A stretch of 64,000 bases of DNA from Maribacter_A sp049667165 (GTDB taxonomy: Bacteria > Bacteroidota > Bacteroidia > Flavobacteriales > Flavobacteriaceae), in the NCBI RefSeq assembly GCF_049667165.1, contig NZ_JBATHS010000050.1, positions 22,357 to 86,356 of the forward strand. Direction: 5' to 3'. The notes beneath the pieces were generated by a model that ran no database searches, was not told the DNA's origin, and was given only the letters and a program-made list of their open reading frames with translations. The position numbers were made by a program, and so were the translations under genes. Positions 1 to 9,809 of this stretch are shown here, piece by piece. Numbering within the stretch: position 1 is the stretch's first letter; each line of letters starts with the position of its first letter.

Positions 1-953
1 CGTTTATTGCCCTATCAAGACCCATTCCCAACGAACTACCTATAAAGATCTTGGTGGCAACAGTCCTGTTCTATTTCAATTATTTTTATCTGGTTCCCCA
101 TCTTTTGCTTAACGAAATGAAGGTCTGGTACATTACAGTTTCGGTACTACTTTTGGGGCTTGTCATTTATGGTACACATGTATTATTTCCCCCTTTGGAC
201 CCGAGGGGATTACCGAACCCGATGCCTCCTTTGGAACCGCACCAAAACGACTTGCTATCATTCCGATTCCGTTTGACGCCTGTCATTAATTTTGGAGTCC
301 CTTTTCTTTTTTCAACCATGCTCCGGGTCTATCTTGGGTGGCAAGAAAACGAGAACCTTCGCAAATCAACCGAGAAAGAGAAAATAGAATCAGAGCTTCA
401 GTTCTTAAAGGCCCAATTGAACCCCCATTTTCTTTTTAACTCCTTGAATACTATTTATTCCTTATCGGTAAAACAATCCGCCGACACTTCTGAAGCAATC
501 ATAAATCTATCTGAACTCATGCGATATATGTTGTATGAATCAGACAAGGCCCATGTGCCCTTAAACAAGGAAATGGAGTACATAAAAAGTTATGTGGCCT
601 TGCAAAGGCTTCGTCTTGCCAATAGTGAAATGGTGACCCTGAAAATTTCTGGAGACGATACCAATAAATATGTGCCACCCCTACTCTTCATTTCCTTTAT
701 AGAAAATGCATTTAAATACGGTACGGATTATAATGGGAAAACCATGGTCAAAATAACCTTTACCATACAAAACCGGTCTATACATTTTAATGTAAAGAAC
801 CGTATAGGACCCTATAAGGCAAAATCAAAAAGCAGCGGTCTAGGTCTTGAGAACATAAAAAACAGGCTTAAATACCTTTACCCCAATTCCCATGTATTGC
901 ATATCGATGATACTGGGGAAACCTATGAAGTAAATTTAACCATAACCCTATAA
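1..953 (+). CDS. LytS/YehU-type sensor histidine kinase, 5' end missing
   Basis: This is an inner-membrane sensor kinase that would phosphorylate the LytTR regulator starting 4 bases downstream. The reading frame is open from base 3 with no stop, so the gene begins before the window; a TTG at 51 is only an internal codon. Visible parts are hydrophobic membrane segments at about nt 60-180 and 285-330, and a short linker helix. The His_kinase (PF06580) H-box LNPHFLFNSLN follows, with the phospho-accepting His codon at 426-428. The C-terminal ATPase part has an N-box (FIENAFKYG) and a G-box (GLGLENIKNRL). The stimulus cannot be read from the sequence. The family assignment is firm; the true start is unknown. 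Confidence 0.9.
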   Translation, partial: FIALSRPIPNELPIKILVATVLFYFNYFYLVPHLLLNEMKVWYITVSVLLLGLVIYGTHVLFPPLDPRGLPNPMPPLEPHQNDLLSFRFRLTPVINFGVPFLFSTMLRVYLGWQENENLRKSTEKEKIESELQFLKAQLNPHFLFNSLNTIYSLSVKQSADTSEAIINLSELMRYMLYESDKAHVPLNKEMEYIKSYVALQRLRLANSEMVTLKISGDDTNKYVPPLLFISFIENAFKYGTDYNGKTMVKITFTIQNRSIHFNVKNRIGPYKAKSKSSGLGLENIKNRLKYLYPNSHVLHIDDTGETYEVNLTITL

Positions 954-956
954 ATT

Positions 957-1682
957 ATGAACTGTATTATCATTGATGATGAGCCCTTAGCCATTGAAGT
1001 TATAATGAGCTATTGCAAAAAATTAGGTTTTATAGAGGTGGTTGATGCCTTTACAAATCCGCTGGATGCCATTACCATTATTAAGGAGAAAAAAGTAGAT
1101 CTTATATTCTGTGACATTGAAATGCCCCAAATCAATGGTTTGGAATTTATAAGTGCCTTAGAAAATAGACCGCTTTTTATTTTCACAACGGCCTACTCCC
1201 AATATGCGGTGGAAGGTTTTGAACTCAACGCCGTTGACTATCTGGTGAAACCCATTCCCTACCATCGTTTTATTAAGGCAGTATCAAGGGTTAAAGAGTT
1301 AATGGCCTTGAAAGAACAACCTGTAGCAGCCAATGTGTTTTCTTCCAATGGGGATGCCAATGAAAACCAAAAATTTATTTTTGTAAAATCGGAGCACGAA
1401 AGTATCAAGATAAATTTGGATGATATTCAATATATACAAGGTCTTAAGGACTATTTAAAAATACATATCGCAGGTTCGAACAAAACCATCCTTACCTTAT
1501 TGAGCTTTAAGGAGTTAATGGACAAATTACCTCAATACCAATTCATTCGTGTGCATAAATCCTTTGTGGTCAATGTGAACTTTATTCGTACGGTACAACG
1601 AAATCGAATAGTGATCGATGACATTCGCATACCCATAGGGGAAAGCCATAAGGCACAATTTTTCTCAAGTTTGGGGATTTAA
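957..1682 (+). CDS. LytTR-family response regulator
   Basis: This is a 241-residue DNA-binding response regulator and the partner of the kinase that ends 3 bases upstream, so the two are surely co-transcribed. A receiver domain spans about residues 1-115, with the acidic pocket IIDDEP near residue 7, the phospho-acceptor D53 in FCDIEMPQ, and a conserved K in LVKPIP. A LytTR DNA-binding domain follows at about residues 138-235 (FVKSEHESIKINLDDIQYIQG, then VHKSFVVN). In Bacteroidota such pairs often regulate unlinked genes, so control of the neighbouring sugar locus should not be assumed. The next gene is convergent and no clear terminator is seen between them. Confidence 0.92.
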   Translation: MNCIIIDDEPLAIEVIMSYCKKLGFIEVVDAFTNPLDAITIIKEKKVDLIFCDIEMPQINGLEFISALENRPLFIFTTAYSQYAVEGFELNAVDYLVKPIPYHRFIKAVSRVKELMALKEQPVAANVFSSNGDANENQKFIFVKSEHESIKINLDDIQYIQGLKDYLKIHIAGSNKTILTLLSFKELMDKLPQYQFIRVHKSFVVNVNFIRTVQRNRIVIDDIRIPIGESHKAQFFSSLGI

Positions 1683-1760
1683 GCGGATGCTATTATTTGC
1701 ATTTTCGCAGCTCCCTATAAATATCGGTATTGAAATATGGTTTATGCTCCGCTAGGGTTA

Positions 1761-3434
1761 TCACTCATTGCGTTTTTCCAATATTTTGTCCAATTTTTCT
1801 TGCTCGATACCGAATATCCCTTTTTCTTTTACATCGTTAAGAAAGACATCTAGATACTGCTGGCTTAGTGCTTCACTATCTCCATATCTTCTACGAATTT
1901 CCACCAATTCCGTATGCAGCCTTGCTTTTATTTCGGCATAGGCAGGATCATTATATACGTTATGCAATTCCTTGGGGTCTTTTTTACGGTCGATGAGTTC
2001 CCAATAGTCCAAGTCAAAATAGTAATGGATCAGCTTATATTCTTTGGTTATTATGGCATAGTGCCTATTCACCATATGCTCGGCGGGGTATTCATAATAA
2101 TGGTAATAGACGGCTTCCCTATGCCAATCCTCCATCCGTCCCGTAAGTATCGGAAGCAAACTTTCACCCTGCATATCGGCAGGTTGGTCTACGCCCGCCG
2201 CATCTAAAAAGGTTTGTGCAAAATCAAGGTTCTGCACCATTTCATCCGATTTGGAACCCGCTTCGACCTTGCCAGGCCAGGTAATCAACAATGGTGTCTT
2301 TAGGGATTCATCATATACGAAACGTTTATCGAACCAACCGTGTTCCCCTAGATAAAAGCCTTGATCTGAGGTATAAACGATTATTGTATTCTCTAGTAAG
2401 TCTTTGGTTTCCAAATAATCGAGCAGCCGACCCACGTTTTCATCGACCGCTTTAATAGTCCCTAAATAATCCTGCATATATCGTTGATAACGCCATTTCA
2501 TTTTTTCCTCCTCCGTCATTGTCGAATAGGCGGCTTTAAAGCCATCATTGATTTTTTGATAGGCATTCTTGAAATTTGTTAGTTGCGTGGAATCCATCCG
2601 ATTTTGCGCCCCGAACTGATTTCCAAGCTTGTCGGTACCAAACGGAGGAAGCCCTATTTCTTCCATAACCTCAGGGAATATCTTCGAATCGGAAATCCAA
2701 CTCATATGCCTTAAAATGCTCATTTCCGCCGCTTCGGCAGCAGGTCTACCTTCGTAATCATCAAAAAGGGTCTCCGGTTCCGGGAACGTTCTTTGGGTAA
2801 ATTCGGCCAAGTGCCGTTCTGCCATGACCCAAGACCGGTGGGGCGCTTTGTGCAGGTACATTAACATAAATGGTTTTTCTGGATTTCGTTCTTTTTCGAA
2901 CCAATCCAGGGTCATATCAGTAATAATATCGGTCACATAGCCCTTTACATTAATATTTCCTTCATTTTTAGTGATAAAGTCAGGATTGTAATATGCGCCT
3001 TGTCCGGGTAAAATCTTAAACTGGTCAAAGCCCTTTGGATTATTGCCGAAGTGTAGTTTTCCGAACATGGCGGTCTCATAGCCCGACTGTTGGAGCAGCT
3101 GCGGAAAAGTGACATTGGTGGTATCGAACGGAAAGTGATTATCAATTTTGCCGTTGATATGGGAGTGTTTCCCCGTGAGAATAGTGGCCCTTGAGGGTGC
3201 ACAGATTGAATTGGTGACCGTGGCGTTGGTAAAAAGCATCCCCATTTTTGCAATACGGTCGATGTTCGGGGTCTTGATCAAACTGGTATCATAGGCCGAA
3301 ATCGCTTGATAGGCATGGTCATCGGACATGATGAATATAATATTTGGACGTTTTGGCGCTTCCTTTTCCGGTAATTTGCAATGGTATAAAAGTGATAAGG
3401 CCAATGAAACAAACAGGATTGAATAATTCCTCAT
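1761..3434 (-). CDS. S1-family sulfatase lipoprotein
   Basis: This is a 557-residue formylglycine-dependent sulfatase, predicted to remove sulfate esters from a glycan in the periplasm or at the cell surface. A lipobox-like LYHC puts the lipidated Cys at residue 19. The metal-binding start reads NIIFIMSDDH and the catalytic signature is C78-A-P-S-R, whose Cys is converted to formylglycine by an anSME enzyme not present here. The C-terminal half keeps TSDQGFYLGEHGWFDKR. An oddity is GKLHFG where the usual motif is GKWHxG. It is a paralogue of the sulfatase at 18952-20589 and lies divergent from the regulator of the locus. The substrate and the S1 subfamily cannot be fixed by eye; an S1_11-like 6-O-sulfatase is one guess. 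Confidence 0.9.
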   Translation of the reverse strand: MRNYSILFVSLALSLLYHCKLPEKEAPKRPNIIFIMSDDHAYQAISAYDTSLIKTPNIDRIAKMGMLFTNATVTNSICAPSRATILTGKHSHINGKIDNHFPFDTTNVTFPQLLQQSGYETAMFGKLHFGNNPKGFDQFKILPGQGAYYNPDFITKNEGNINVKGYVTDIITDMTLDWFEKERNPEKPFMLMYLHKAPHRSWVMAERHLAEFTQRTFPEPETLFDDYEGRPAAEAAEMSILRHMSWISDSKIFPEVMEEIGLPPFGTDKLGNQFGAQNRMDSTQLTNFKNAYQKINDGFKAAYSTMTEEEKMKWRYQRYMQDYLGTIKAVDENVGRLLDYLETKDLLENTIIVYTSDQGFYLGEHGWFDKRFVYDESLKTPLLITWPGKVEAGSKSDEMVQNLDFAQTFLDAAGVDQPADMQGESLLPILTGRMEDWHREAVYYHYYEYPAEHMVNRHYAIITKEYKLIHYYFDLDYWELIDRKKDPKELHNVYNDPAYAEIKARLHTELVEIRRRYGDSEALSQQYLDVFLNDVKEKGIFGIEQEKLDKILEKRNE

Positions 3435-3735
3435 TCTAATTTAGGTTTGATGATCGATGTAGATTGCGAAATGCATATATGGTATCTAAATTTACAAGAA
3501 TTCCTTGATGGAAGCTAATAATGACTTCTGTTCCTATAAAAAAAAGGGAATTCCTATAAAATTAATATAGAAATAGAAACACTATGGTTTTTCACCAAGC
3601 TTTATGAACAATTAATTCCGTTTACAAATTAATCAAAGGTGTCAAACCCCATGATAAAACCAGGATTGTAGACCCCACTACTGTAGAATGATTGAAACTT
3701 TCATAAAATAACTTTGGCTTATCTTTATCCTAATA
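3435..3735. other. Divergent intergenic region, sulfatase / SusR-like regulator
   Basis: These 301 bases lie between the start codons of the sulfatase and the regulator. Two exact copies of TTCCTATAAA occur at 3531-3540 and 3551-3560, 20 bp apart, which suits a tandem regulator site on one helix face. A -7-like TAACTTTG is at 3709-3716, facing the regulator. I see no FNR-like dyad and no RNA gene. Confidence 0.45.
3709..3716 (+). promoter_or_regulatory. Putative -7 promoter box for the SusR-like regulator
   Basis: TAACTTTG matches the Bacteroidota TAnnTTTG box and lies 19 bases before the start codon, giving a very short leader. A convincing -33 element is not visible. Confidence 0.4.
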
Positions 3736-6516
3736 ATGAATAAGAAGAAGTACTTCAAAATGAAGCCAATTTTAATCTTTATTCTTGCCCTATGGACCGT
3801 ACCCTTCTGGATGGGCGCACAAAATCTCTTGCCCCCTATTCACAACTATAAAATTTTTGAATACCAAGCAGATAGTAAGAATTGGGGACTGTCAGCTAAT
3901 AGTGAGGGTGAACTATTTGTCGCCAACAATAGCGGATTACTTCACTTTAACGGCGAAAAATGGAAATTGTACAAACTACCGAATAAAACCACAATACGAT
4001 CCGTTGCGCATATTGATGGGAAAATCTATACCGGATCCTACGAAGAGTTTGGTTACTGGACAAAAAACAAGTTGGGTGTTCTCGATTACACCTCCCTGAC
4101 CCATCTAATAAAAAACCATGTATTTACAAGTGAGGAATTCTGGCAGATTTTACCCTATGGCGATGCCATACTATTCAGGTCGTTCAACGGCATCTATGTA
4201 TTAAGGAATGATAAAATCGCCGTTATCGACCCTCCTTTTGTGGTCACCTTTATTTCAATATATAAAAATAAGATACTGGTCGCCGGAGGACATAAAAGAC
4301 TATATGAGCTTATTGACGAAGCGCTTATTCCCTTGGAAGAGCATGAATTATTATCGGATAAGGTAATCATTGCCATGGCCGATATCAATGAAGGACTTCT
4401 CATAGGTACAAAACGGAACGGATGTTATATAATGACAGAAAAAGAAATAGTTCCATTTGAAATAAGTATCAATGCGCAATTAAAACAATATCAACTTAAC
4501 CAAATTCTATCCCTATCGGGAAACAAGTTGGCCTTTGGAACCATTAAGAATGGTATTTATTTGTACGATCTTGGTAATAAAACCAGCCAAAGGTTAAACC
4601 GGCAGGTTGGCTTACAAAACAATACCGTTCTTTCAATGATGCAGTATAAGGAGCAATTATGGGTAGGCTTGGATAATGGTATAGACCGAATACAACTGAA
4701 CAATCCGTTAACCTATTATACCGATTATACAGGGGCCGTTGGTACCGTTTATGATCTTGCGGTCCATGAAAATGTACTTTATATGGGCAGTAATACGGGT
4801 ATCTATTATTTCACTAACGATTCCTTGCAATTTGTCGAGGGTTCCCAAGGGCATGTCTGGGATTTAAACGTAACCCATGGCGAGCTTTTCTGTGGCCATA
4901 ATACAGGTACTTATCGAGTAAATAAAAAGTCAATCGAAAAAATTTCGACCATTTCCGGTGGATATCAAATTGTGAAGGTACCCGAATCTAATACATCATT
5001 TATCCAAGGAACCTATATTGGTCTCGCCAAATACGAAAAAGATGCAAACGGGAAGTGGGTCGTCACACCCATCGCTGGCATGGACAAAATGGTAAAATAC
5101 CTGTGTTTTGAGGATACCCATACCCTTTGGGCCGCACACCCCTATAAAGGGCTTTATAGAATCGTATTGAATGACACCTATGATGAGGTAATCGAGAAGA
5201 TCGAATTTACTACCGAGCAAATACCCACCAATTACAACGTGAAAGTTTATAATATCAGGAATCAAATAGCATTTGATATTGAGGGTATTTGGTATCGATA
5301 TGATCCTATTTTAAAGAAAATCGAACTTTTTAAGGAATTCCAGAACTATAACCATAAAAGCCTCATTCATCATGACAATGCGTTTTTCTGGTTTATTGAT
5401 AACCAGGGGTCTAAAGAAGTACTTTATACCGACTTAAAAGAAATCAATTTCGTACTTGATGATATTCAGTTACAAGAACGATTGGCTCCAGAAGCGGAAA
5501 ACATCATTAAGTTGAATGATTCCATTTATTGCTTTACCTTAAATGATGGTTTTGGGCAACTTGATCTTTTTAAATTCAGAGAGCGACTTGAAGATTTTGA
5601 ATTACCCAAACCTAAACTTGTTTCATTTGAAGATGGGCAAAATCCCTATCCTTTGGTAAATGAACTATTCCACGTACCCTATAACGTGTCCCATGATATA
5701 ACAGTAAACGTTTCATCCCCGAGTCTGGTACAGCCCAAATATCATTTTGAATTGTACGGTCCAATGGACCAAGCTGCCGATATCGAAAACGGTGTCATAA
5801 GATTTCAAAACCTGCCTTTCGGCAATTATGAATTGAACGTTTCCACCATCCGTATAGATAATGAACGTTCGGACCCCAAAACAATACAATTTGAAATCGC
5901 TCCGCCCTGGTATTTATCAAAGGTAAGCATGGTGATGTATCTCCTTGCCTTTATTGGGGTGGTTTTCCTAATACGTTGGTACAACAGACAAAAATTAGAG
6001 AAAAAACATCTTAAACTTAAAGAGAGATTCCATAGGGAGCAAGAGGAACGATTGGCCAAACAGGAAAAAGAAAAATTGGAGAAAGAGATAAAACAAAAAC
6101 AGAAAGAACTGGCAAGAACGACCATGAATATGGCTGATAAGAACAAGATAATTATTGAATTAAAGGATTTGCTAATGGTGAACAAGAATCAGTTCACAAA
6201 CCATAAGCGGTATGGTTCGATTATTAAAAAATTGGACAATTCAATCAATGACGAAGGCGATTGGAAGCATTTCGAAGTAAATTTCAAAGAACTTCATGAA
6301 GACTTTTTTGAAAACCTCCTCAAAAAATACCCTAAGCTGACACCAAAAGATCTTAAATTATGCGCCTATTTAAAAATGAACCTTTCGTCTAAAGAGATTG
6401 CTCCCCTAATGGCCATAACCAATCGTGGGGTTGAGATTCATCGCTACCGATTAAGAAAAAAACTGAAGATCGAAAGTTCTGAAAATCTTTCGAACTTTTT
6501 GATCAAATTCAATTGA
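3736..6516 (+). CDS. SusR-like transmembrane propeller/HTH regulator
   Basis: This 926-residue one-piece sensor and transcription regulator probably senses an oligosaccharide in the periplasm and activates the susC operon downstream. A signal/anchor sequence (about residues 8-29) is followed by a periplasmic two-component-regulator-type beta-propeller to about residue 650. A Y_Y_Y-like Ig domain (about 655-720) and one transmembrane segment (about 727-748, VMYLLAFIGVVFLI) come next. A charged coiled coil (about 752-815) leads to a C-terminal LuxR-type HTH (about 865-926, LTPKDLKLCAYLKMNLSSKEIA). There is no kinase or receiver domain, so it differs from a hybrid two-component system and resembles B. 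thetaiotaomicron SusR in architecture. It lies 248 bp upstream of susC. Confidence 0.87.
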   Translation: MNKKKYFKMKPILIFILALWTVPFWMGAQNLLPPIHNYKIFEYQADSKNWGLSANSEGELFVANNSGLLHFNGEKWKLYKLPNKTTIRSVAHIDGKIYTGSYEEFGYWTKNKLGVLDYTSLTHLIKNHVFTSEEFWQILPYGDAILFRSFNGIYVLRNDKIAVIDPPFVVTFISIYKNKILVAGGHKRLYELIDEALIPLEEHELLSDKVIIAMADINEGLLIGTKRNGCYIMTEKEIVPFEISINAQLKQYQLNQILSLSGNKLAFGTIKNGIYLYDLGNKTSQRLNRQVGLQNNTVLSMMQYKEQLWVGLDNGIDRIQLNNPLTYYTDYTGAVGTVYDLAVHENVLYMGSNTGIYYFTNDSLQFVEGSQGHVWDLNVTHGELFCGHNTGTYRVNKKSIEKISTISGGYQIVKVPESNTSFIQGTYIGLAKYEKDANGKWVVTPIAGMDKMVKYLCFEDTHTLWAAHPYKGLYRIVLNDTYDEVIEKIEFTTEQIPTNYNVKVYNIRNQIAFDIEGIWYRYDPILKKIELFKEFQNYNHKSLIHHDNAFFWFIDNQGSKEVLYTDLKEINFVLDDIQLQERLAPEAENIIKLNDSIYCFTLNDGFGQLDLFKFRERLEDFELPKPKLVSFEDGQNPYPLVNELFHVPYNVSHDITVNVSSPSLVQPKYHFELYGPMDQAADIENGVIRFQNLPFGNYELNVSTIRIDNERSDPKTIQFEIAPPWYLSKVSMVMYLLAFIGVVFLIRWYNRQKLEKKHLKLKERFHREQEERLAKQEKEKLEKEIKQKQKELARTTMNMADKNKIIIELKDLLMVNKNQFTNHKRYGSIIKKLDNSINDEGDWKHFEVNFKELHEDFFENLLKKYPKLTPKDLKLCAYLKMNLSSKEIAPLMAITNRGVEIHRYRLRKKLKIESSENLSNFLIKFN

Positions 6517-6570
6517 CCTTACGTGACTATCCCAATTTTTGGGGAATGACAACTTTAGTCCGAAAATATA

Positions 6571-6590
6571 GTACATCATTAGTACATCAT
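6571..6590 (+). promoter_or_regulatory. Tandem 9-mer GTACATCAT, candidate operator half 1
   Basis: GTACATCAT occurs at 6571-6579 and 6582-6590 with an 11-bp period inside a perfect 11-bp tandem duplication (6569-6590). Near-exact reverse complements lie at 6670-6689 with the same period. It lies upstream of susC and is a good candidate site for the SusR-like HTH. Confidence 0.5.
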
Positions 6591-6669
6591 TATGTTAAAT
6601 TATTATAACTATTTAATATATACACTACTGCAAACACCCCTTTTATAGGGTCTATGAAGAACTACCCCT

Positions 6670-6689
6670 ATGATGTAATTATTATGTAC
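6670..6689 (-). promoter_or_regulatory. Inverted tandem 9-mers, candidate operator half 2
   Basis: ATGATGTAA (6670-6678) and ATTATGTAC (6681-6689) each match the reverse complement of GTACATCAT at 8 of 9 bases. Their starts are 11 bp apart, as in the direct pair about 90 bp upstream. The distal copy lies about 33 bp upstream of the putative susC -7 box. Confidence 0.45.
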
Positions 6690-6721
6690 CTCCTAGAACA
6701 CCCGCAACCTTTTTTAATTAG

Positions 6722-6729
6722 TAATTTAG
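6722..6729 (+). promoter_or_regulatory. Putative -7 box for the susC operon
   Basis: TAATTTAG is one base off TAnnTTTG and is 35 bases before the susC start. Some other AT-rich box in this region could serve instead. Confidence 0.35.
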
Positions 6730-6764
6730 TAAATATTCGAACTAATTATTAAATAATCACTAAA

Positions 6765-9700
6765 ATGAGAAATACAATTTTAACAATCTTGTTTTTTTTG
6801 TCCCTATTGGCAAGTTATGCACAAGATGGTATTACGGTGTCTGGAACGGTCTCCGATACCGAGGGGCAACCCTTACCAGGTGCCAGTGTTGTAGTTAAAG
6901 GAACTACTACAGGAACACAAACAGATTTTGATGGTAATTTCACACTCGACAAGATTCCTTCTGATGGAATTTTATCAGTCAGTTACCTAGGCTTTGTCAC
7001 CCAAGACATAGTGGTTGATGGCAGAAGCACTATTTCAGTGTCTTTGGCAGAAGATGCCCAAGCCTTGGATGAGGTGGTAGTGATTGGTTATGGGGAAATG
7101 AAATCGAAAGACCTTACGTCATCAATTACTACCATCAAATCGGAAGACATGGCAGGCACGCCAACCGGCCAGGCCATGCAAGCCTTACAAGGCAAGGTTG
7201 CCGGTTTGCAAGTGACCAACAGCGGTGGGCCTGGCCAATCGCCGGTCATACGGGTAAGGGGTATTGGATCTTACGGTACCGACACGAACGATACGGATAC
7301 TTCTGCTCCTTTATATGTGGTAGACGGTATGTTCTTTGATAACATAGATTTTCTGAATACTGCGGATATCACCTCTATTTCAATCTTAAAGGATGCATCC
7401 GCAGCGGCCATTTATGGGGTACGCGCTGCCAATGGTGTTGTGCTGATAGAAACCAAATCAGGTTCTTATAACCAAAAAGCTGAGATTACCTATGATGGGT
7501 ACACAGGATATCAGGTTGCCCAGAATATTTTAAAATTGGCCAATGCCGAACAATTCACGACCCTTGCCCTTGAATCGGGTTCAGAACCAGACGCCCAGTT
7601 TATATTAAACGCTATGCAACGTTATGGCCGTAGCCGGGTCAACCCCAACATTCCAAATGTTAATACAGATTGGTATGATCAAATCATACGGACTGCACTG
7701 ATTCGAAATCATAGTATAGGGGTCACCGGCGGTAGTGAAGATGCCACATATGCCATTGGGGCCAACTATTTTGGCCAAGAGGGTATCCTTAAAATGAAGA
7801 ATGAATATGAACGATTTAATTTACGAAGTAAAATCGATTTCAAGGCTTCTGACTGGCTTACCATCGGTGGTAATGCCGTAATCAGTAATGCCACAAGATA
7901 TGATGCAGAGAATTCTGCATGGAGACTGGCGTATTACGCAGTACCGATTTTACCTGTATACGATGATATCTTGGCCAACGACCCCGCCGTTTTCCCAACG
8001 AACTATGCCAATGCCCAAGATTTAGGGTATCGGGGCGGACAAAACCCATTTCCCTTAATGGACAACAGCGAGCAAAGGTCAAAAATCAGAAATGTGCTGG
8101 CCAATTTTTATGCCCAAATCAATATCATTCCTGAAAAACTGACGTTCAAGACAGCCTACAACCATAATTTTCAAACCATAGAAAGAAGAGAGGTACGATT
8201 GCCGTATTTCATCGGGAACAACTTCCAACGTGAAGATGCGAATCTATTCAAAAGAAGTGAGACCTTCTCCAATCAGATTTGGGATAATACGCTAACCTTT
8301 ACCGATAGTTTTGATAAGCATAACCTAACCGTATTGGCAGGAACCTCCTTTAGGGATGAAGCCTATGACAAGTTAGAAGCCAGAGCCCTAAATTTTCCCT
8401 TGTCTGGCGAAGAAGCATACTTTATTGACCAAGCACAGACCATAGTGGTAGAAGACGTTAAGGACGGTGGGGCGAGGGAATATGGTTTTTCATATTTTGG
8501 ACGGGTATCCTATAATTACGATAACCGTTATTTACTATATGGTACTTTTAGGGCCGATGGCACCAATAAGTACCAGGAAAAATGGGGCTACTTCCCTACT
8601 ATCGGTGCTGGCTGGGTCTTAACCGGCGAATCCTTTATGCAGGACAACGGAATTTTCGATTACCTGAAATTACGTACCAGTTGGGGAAAATTGGGTAATG
8701 ACAAGGTGGCCGCAAGTTCTGGATCCATAACTTCTTCCGTGGTGACGACCGCACTGGGCGACACCATGTTCAGTGGAGTGACCACCAGCAGTGATTTTAC
8801 CGCTCTGAAATGGGAGGTCACGGAAGAAATCAATGCCGGTATCAGTGCCAGACTGTTGGACAATAATCTTTCCTTGGAGGCAGATTATTATGTCAGGGAT
8901 ACCAAGGATGCGGTCATACCCGTAGAACGGGCATTGATCCCAGGATCTACAAGACAGAACATTGGGGAAATTCGGAATTCAGGGCTGGAAATAGCCTTAA
9001 ATTGGGACAAAAAAGTATCAGAGGACCTAAGCTATAATATCGGCGTCAACTTTTCTACTTTAAAGAATGAAGTGCTCGATCTTGGCGGGCAACCACATTT
9101 GGATGCAGGTACCGCGGAGTTTAGACAGCGATCTATTGTTGGGGAACCGATTTTTGCCTTCTTTGGCAGGGAAATAGCCGGGGTGTACCAAAATGATGCC
9201 GAAATACAAGCAGATCCCGTAGCCGTGGCCAATAATTTAGTGCCCGGTGATTTCAGATACAAGGACATTAATGGCGATGGGGATATTACCGATGACGACA
9301 GGGTGGTCCTAGGATCTTTCCTTCCCTCCTATTCGTTTGGTTTCAACTTTGGAATCAATTATAAAAACTGGGACTTTTCGGCCGCCGGCACGGGTCAAGG
9401 GGGAAATAAAATCCTAAACCGTAAACGAGGGGAGGTCATCTTTACCAATGACACGAACTGGGACCGGGATTTTGCGGTCAATCGTTGGCATGGGGAAGGC
9501 ACCACAAATAGTTATCCCTCCTCGGCAGGAGTCCGTAAAGGATGGAACCAGAGATTGAGCGATTATTGGGTAGAGGACGGTGACTTTTTTAGGATACAAA
9601 ATCTTACTTTAGGATATACCATAAATAAAAATGGAAAACTCAAAGGAGTGCCAAGTACCCGTATTTATGTCACTGCGGAAAAACCACTGACGTTGTTCAG

Positions 9701-9797
9701 TTATAATGGTTTCAATCCAGAGGTGTCTAATGGCATAGATAATGAGACCTATCCCATTCCGGCCACATATACGATTGGTGTAAACATTAAAATATAA
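6765..9797 (+). CDS. SusC-family TonB-dependent glycan importer
   Basis: This is a 1010-residue outer-membrane receptor that imports oligosaccharides with its SusD lid, using TonB energy. A signal peptide ends near residue 19 (LLASYAQ). A carboxypeptidase-regulatory-like domain (about 22-105, VSGTVSDTEGQPLPGASVVVKG) is followed by a SusC-type linker (VVVIGYGEMKS). The plug (about 115-225, LQGKVAGLQV, VRGIGSYG, YGVRAANGVVLIETK) and a long 22-strand-type barrel follow. Length and order are typical of the family. It starts the operon susC-susD-LamG-GH144-GH144-GH3-sulfatase and is 12 bases from susD. Confidence 0.95.
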   Translation: MRNTILTILFFLSLLASYAQDGITVSGTVSDTEGQPLPGASVVVKGTTTGTQTDFDGNFTLDKIPSDGILSVSYLGFVTQDIVVDGRSTISVSLAEDAQALDEVVVIGYGEMKSKDLTSSITTIKSEDMAGTPTGQAMQALQGKVAGLQVTNSGGPGQSPVIRVRGIGSYGTDTNDTDTSAPLYVVDGMFFDNIDFLNTADITSISILKDASAAAIYGVRAANGVVLIETKSGSYNQKAEITYDGYTGYQVAQNILKLANAEQFTTLALESGSEPDAQFILNAMQRYGRSRVNPNIPNVNTDWYDQIIRTALIRNHSIGVTGGSEDATYAIGANYFGQEGILKMKNEYERFNLRSKIDFKASDWLTIGGNAVISNATRYDAENSAWRLAYYAVPILPVYDDILANDPAVFPTNYANAQDLGYRGGQNPFPLMDNSEQRSKIRNVLANFYAQINIIPEKLTFKTAYNHNFQTIERREVRLPYFIGNNFQREDANLFKRSETFSNQIWDNTLTFTDSFDKHNLTVLAGTSFRDEAYDKLEARALNFPLSGEEAYFIDQAQTIVVEDVKDGGAREYGFSYFGRVSYNYDNRYLLYGTFRADGTNKYQEKWGYFPTIGAGWVLTGESFMQDNGIFDYLKLRTSWGKLGNDKVAASSGSITSSVVTTALGDTMFSGVTTSSDFTALKWEVTEEINAGISARLLDNNLSLEADYYVRDTKDAVIPVERALIPGSTRQNIGEIRNSGLEIALNWDKKVSEDLSYNIGVNFSTLKNEVLDLGGQPHLDAGTAEFRQRSIVGEPIFAFFGREIAGVYQNDAEIQADPVAVANNLVPGDFRYKDINGDGDITDDDRVVLGSFLPSYSFGFNFGINYKNWDFSAAGTGQGGNKILNRKRGEVIFTNDTNWDRDFAVNRWHGEGTTNSYPSSAGVRKGWNQRLSDYWVEDGDFFRIQNLTLGYTINKNGKLKGVPSTRIYVTAEKPLTLFSYNGFNPEVSNGIDNETYPIPATYTIGVNIKI

Positions 9798-9809
9798 AAA
9801 AAAGCGATT

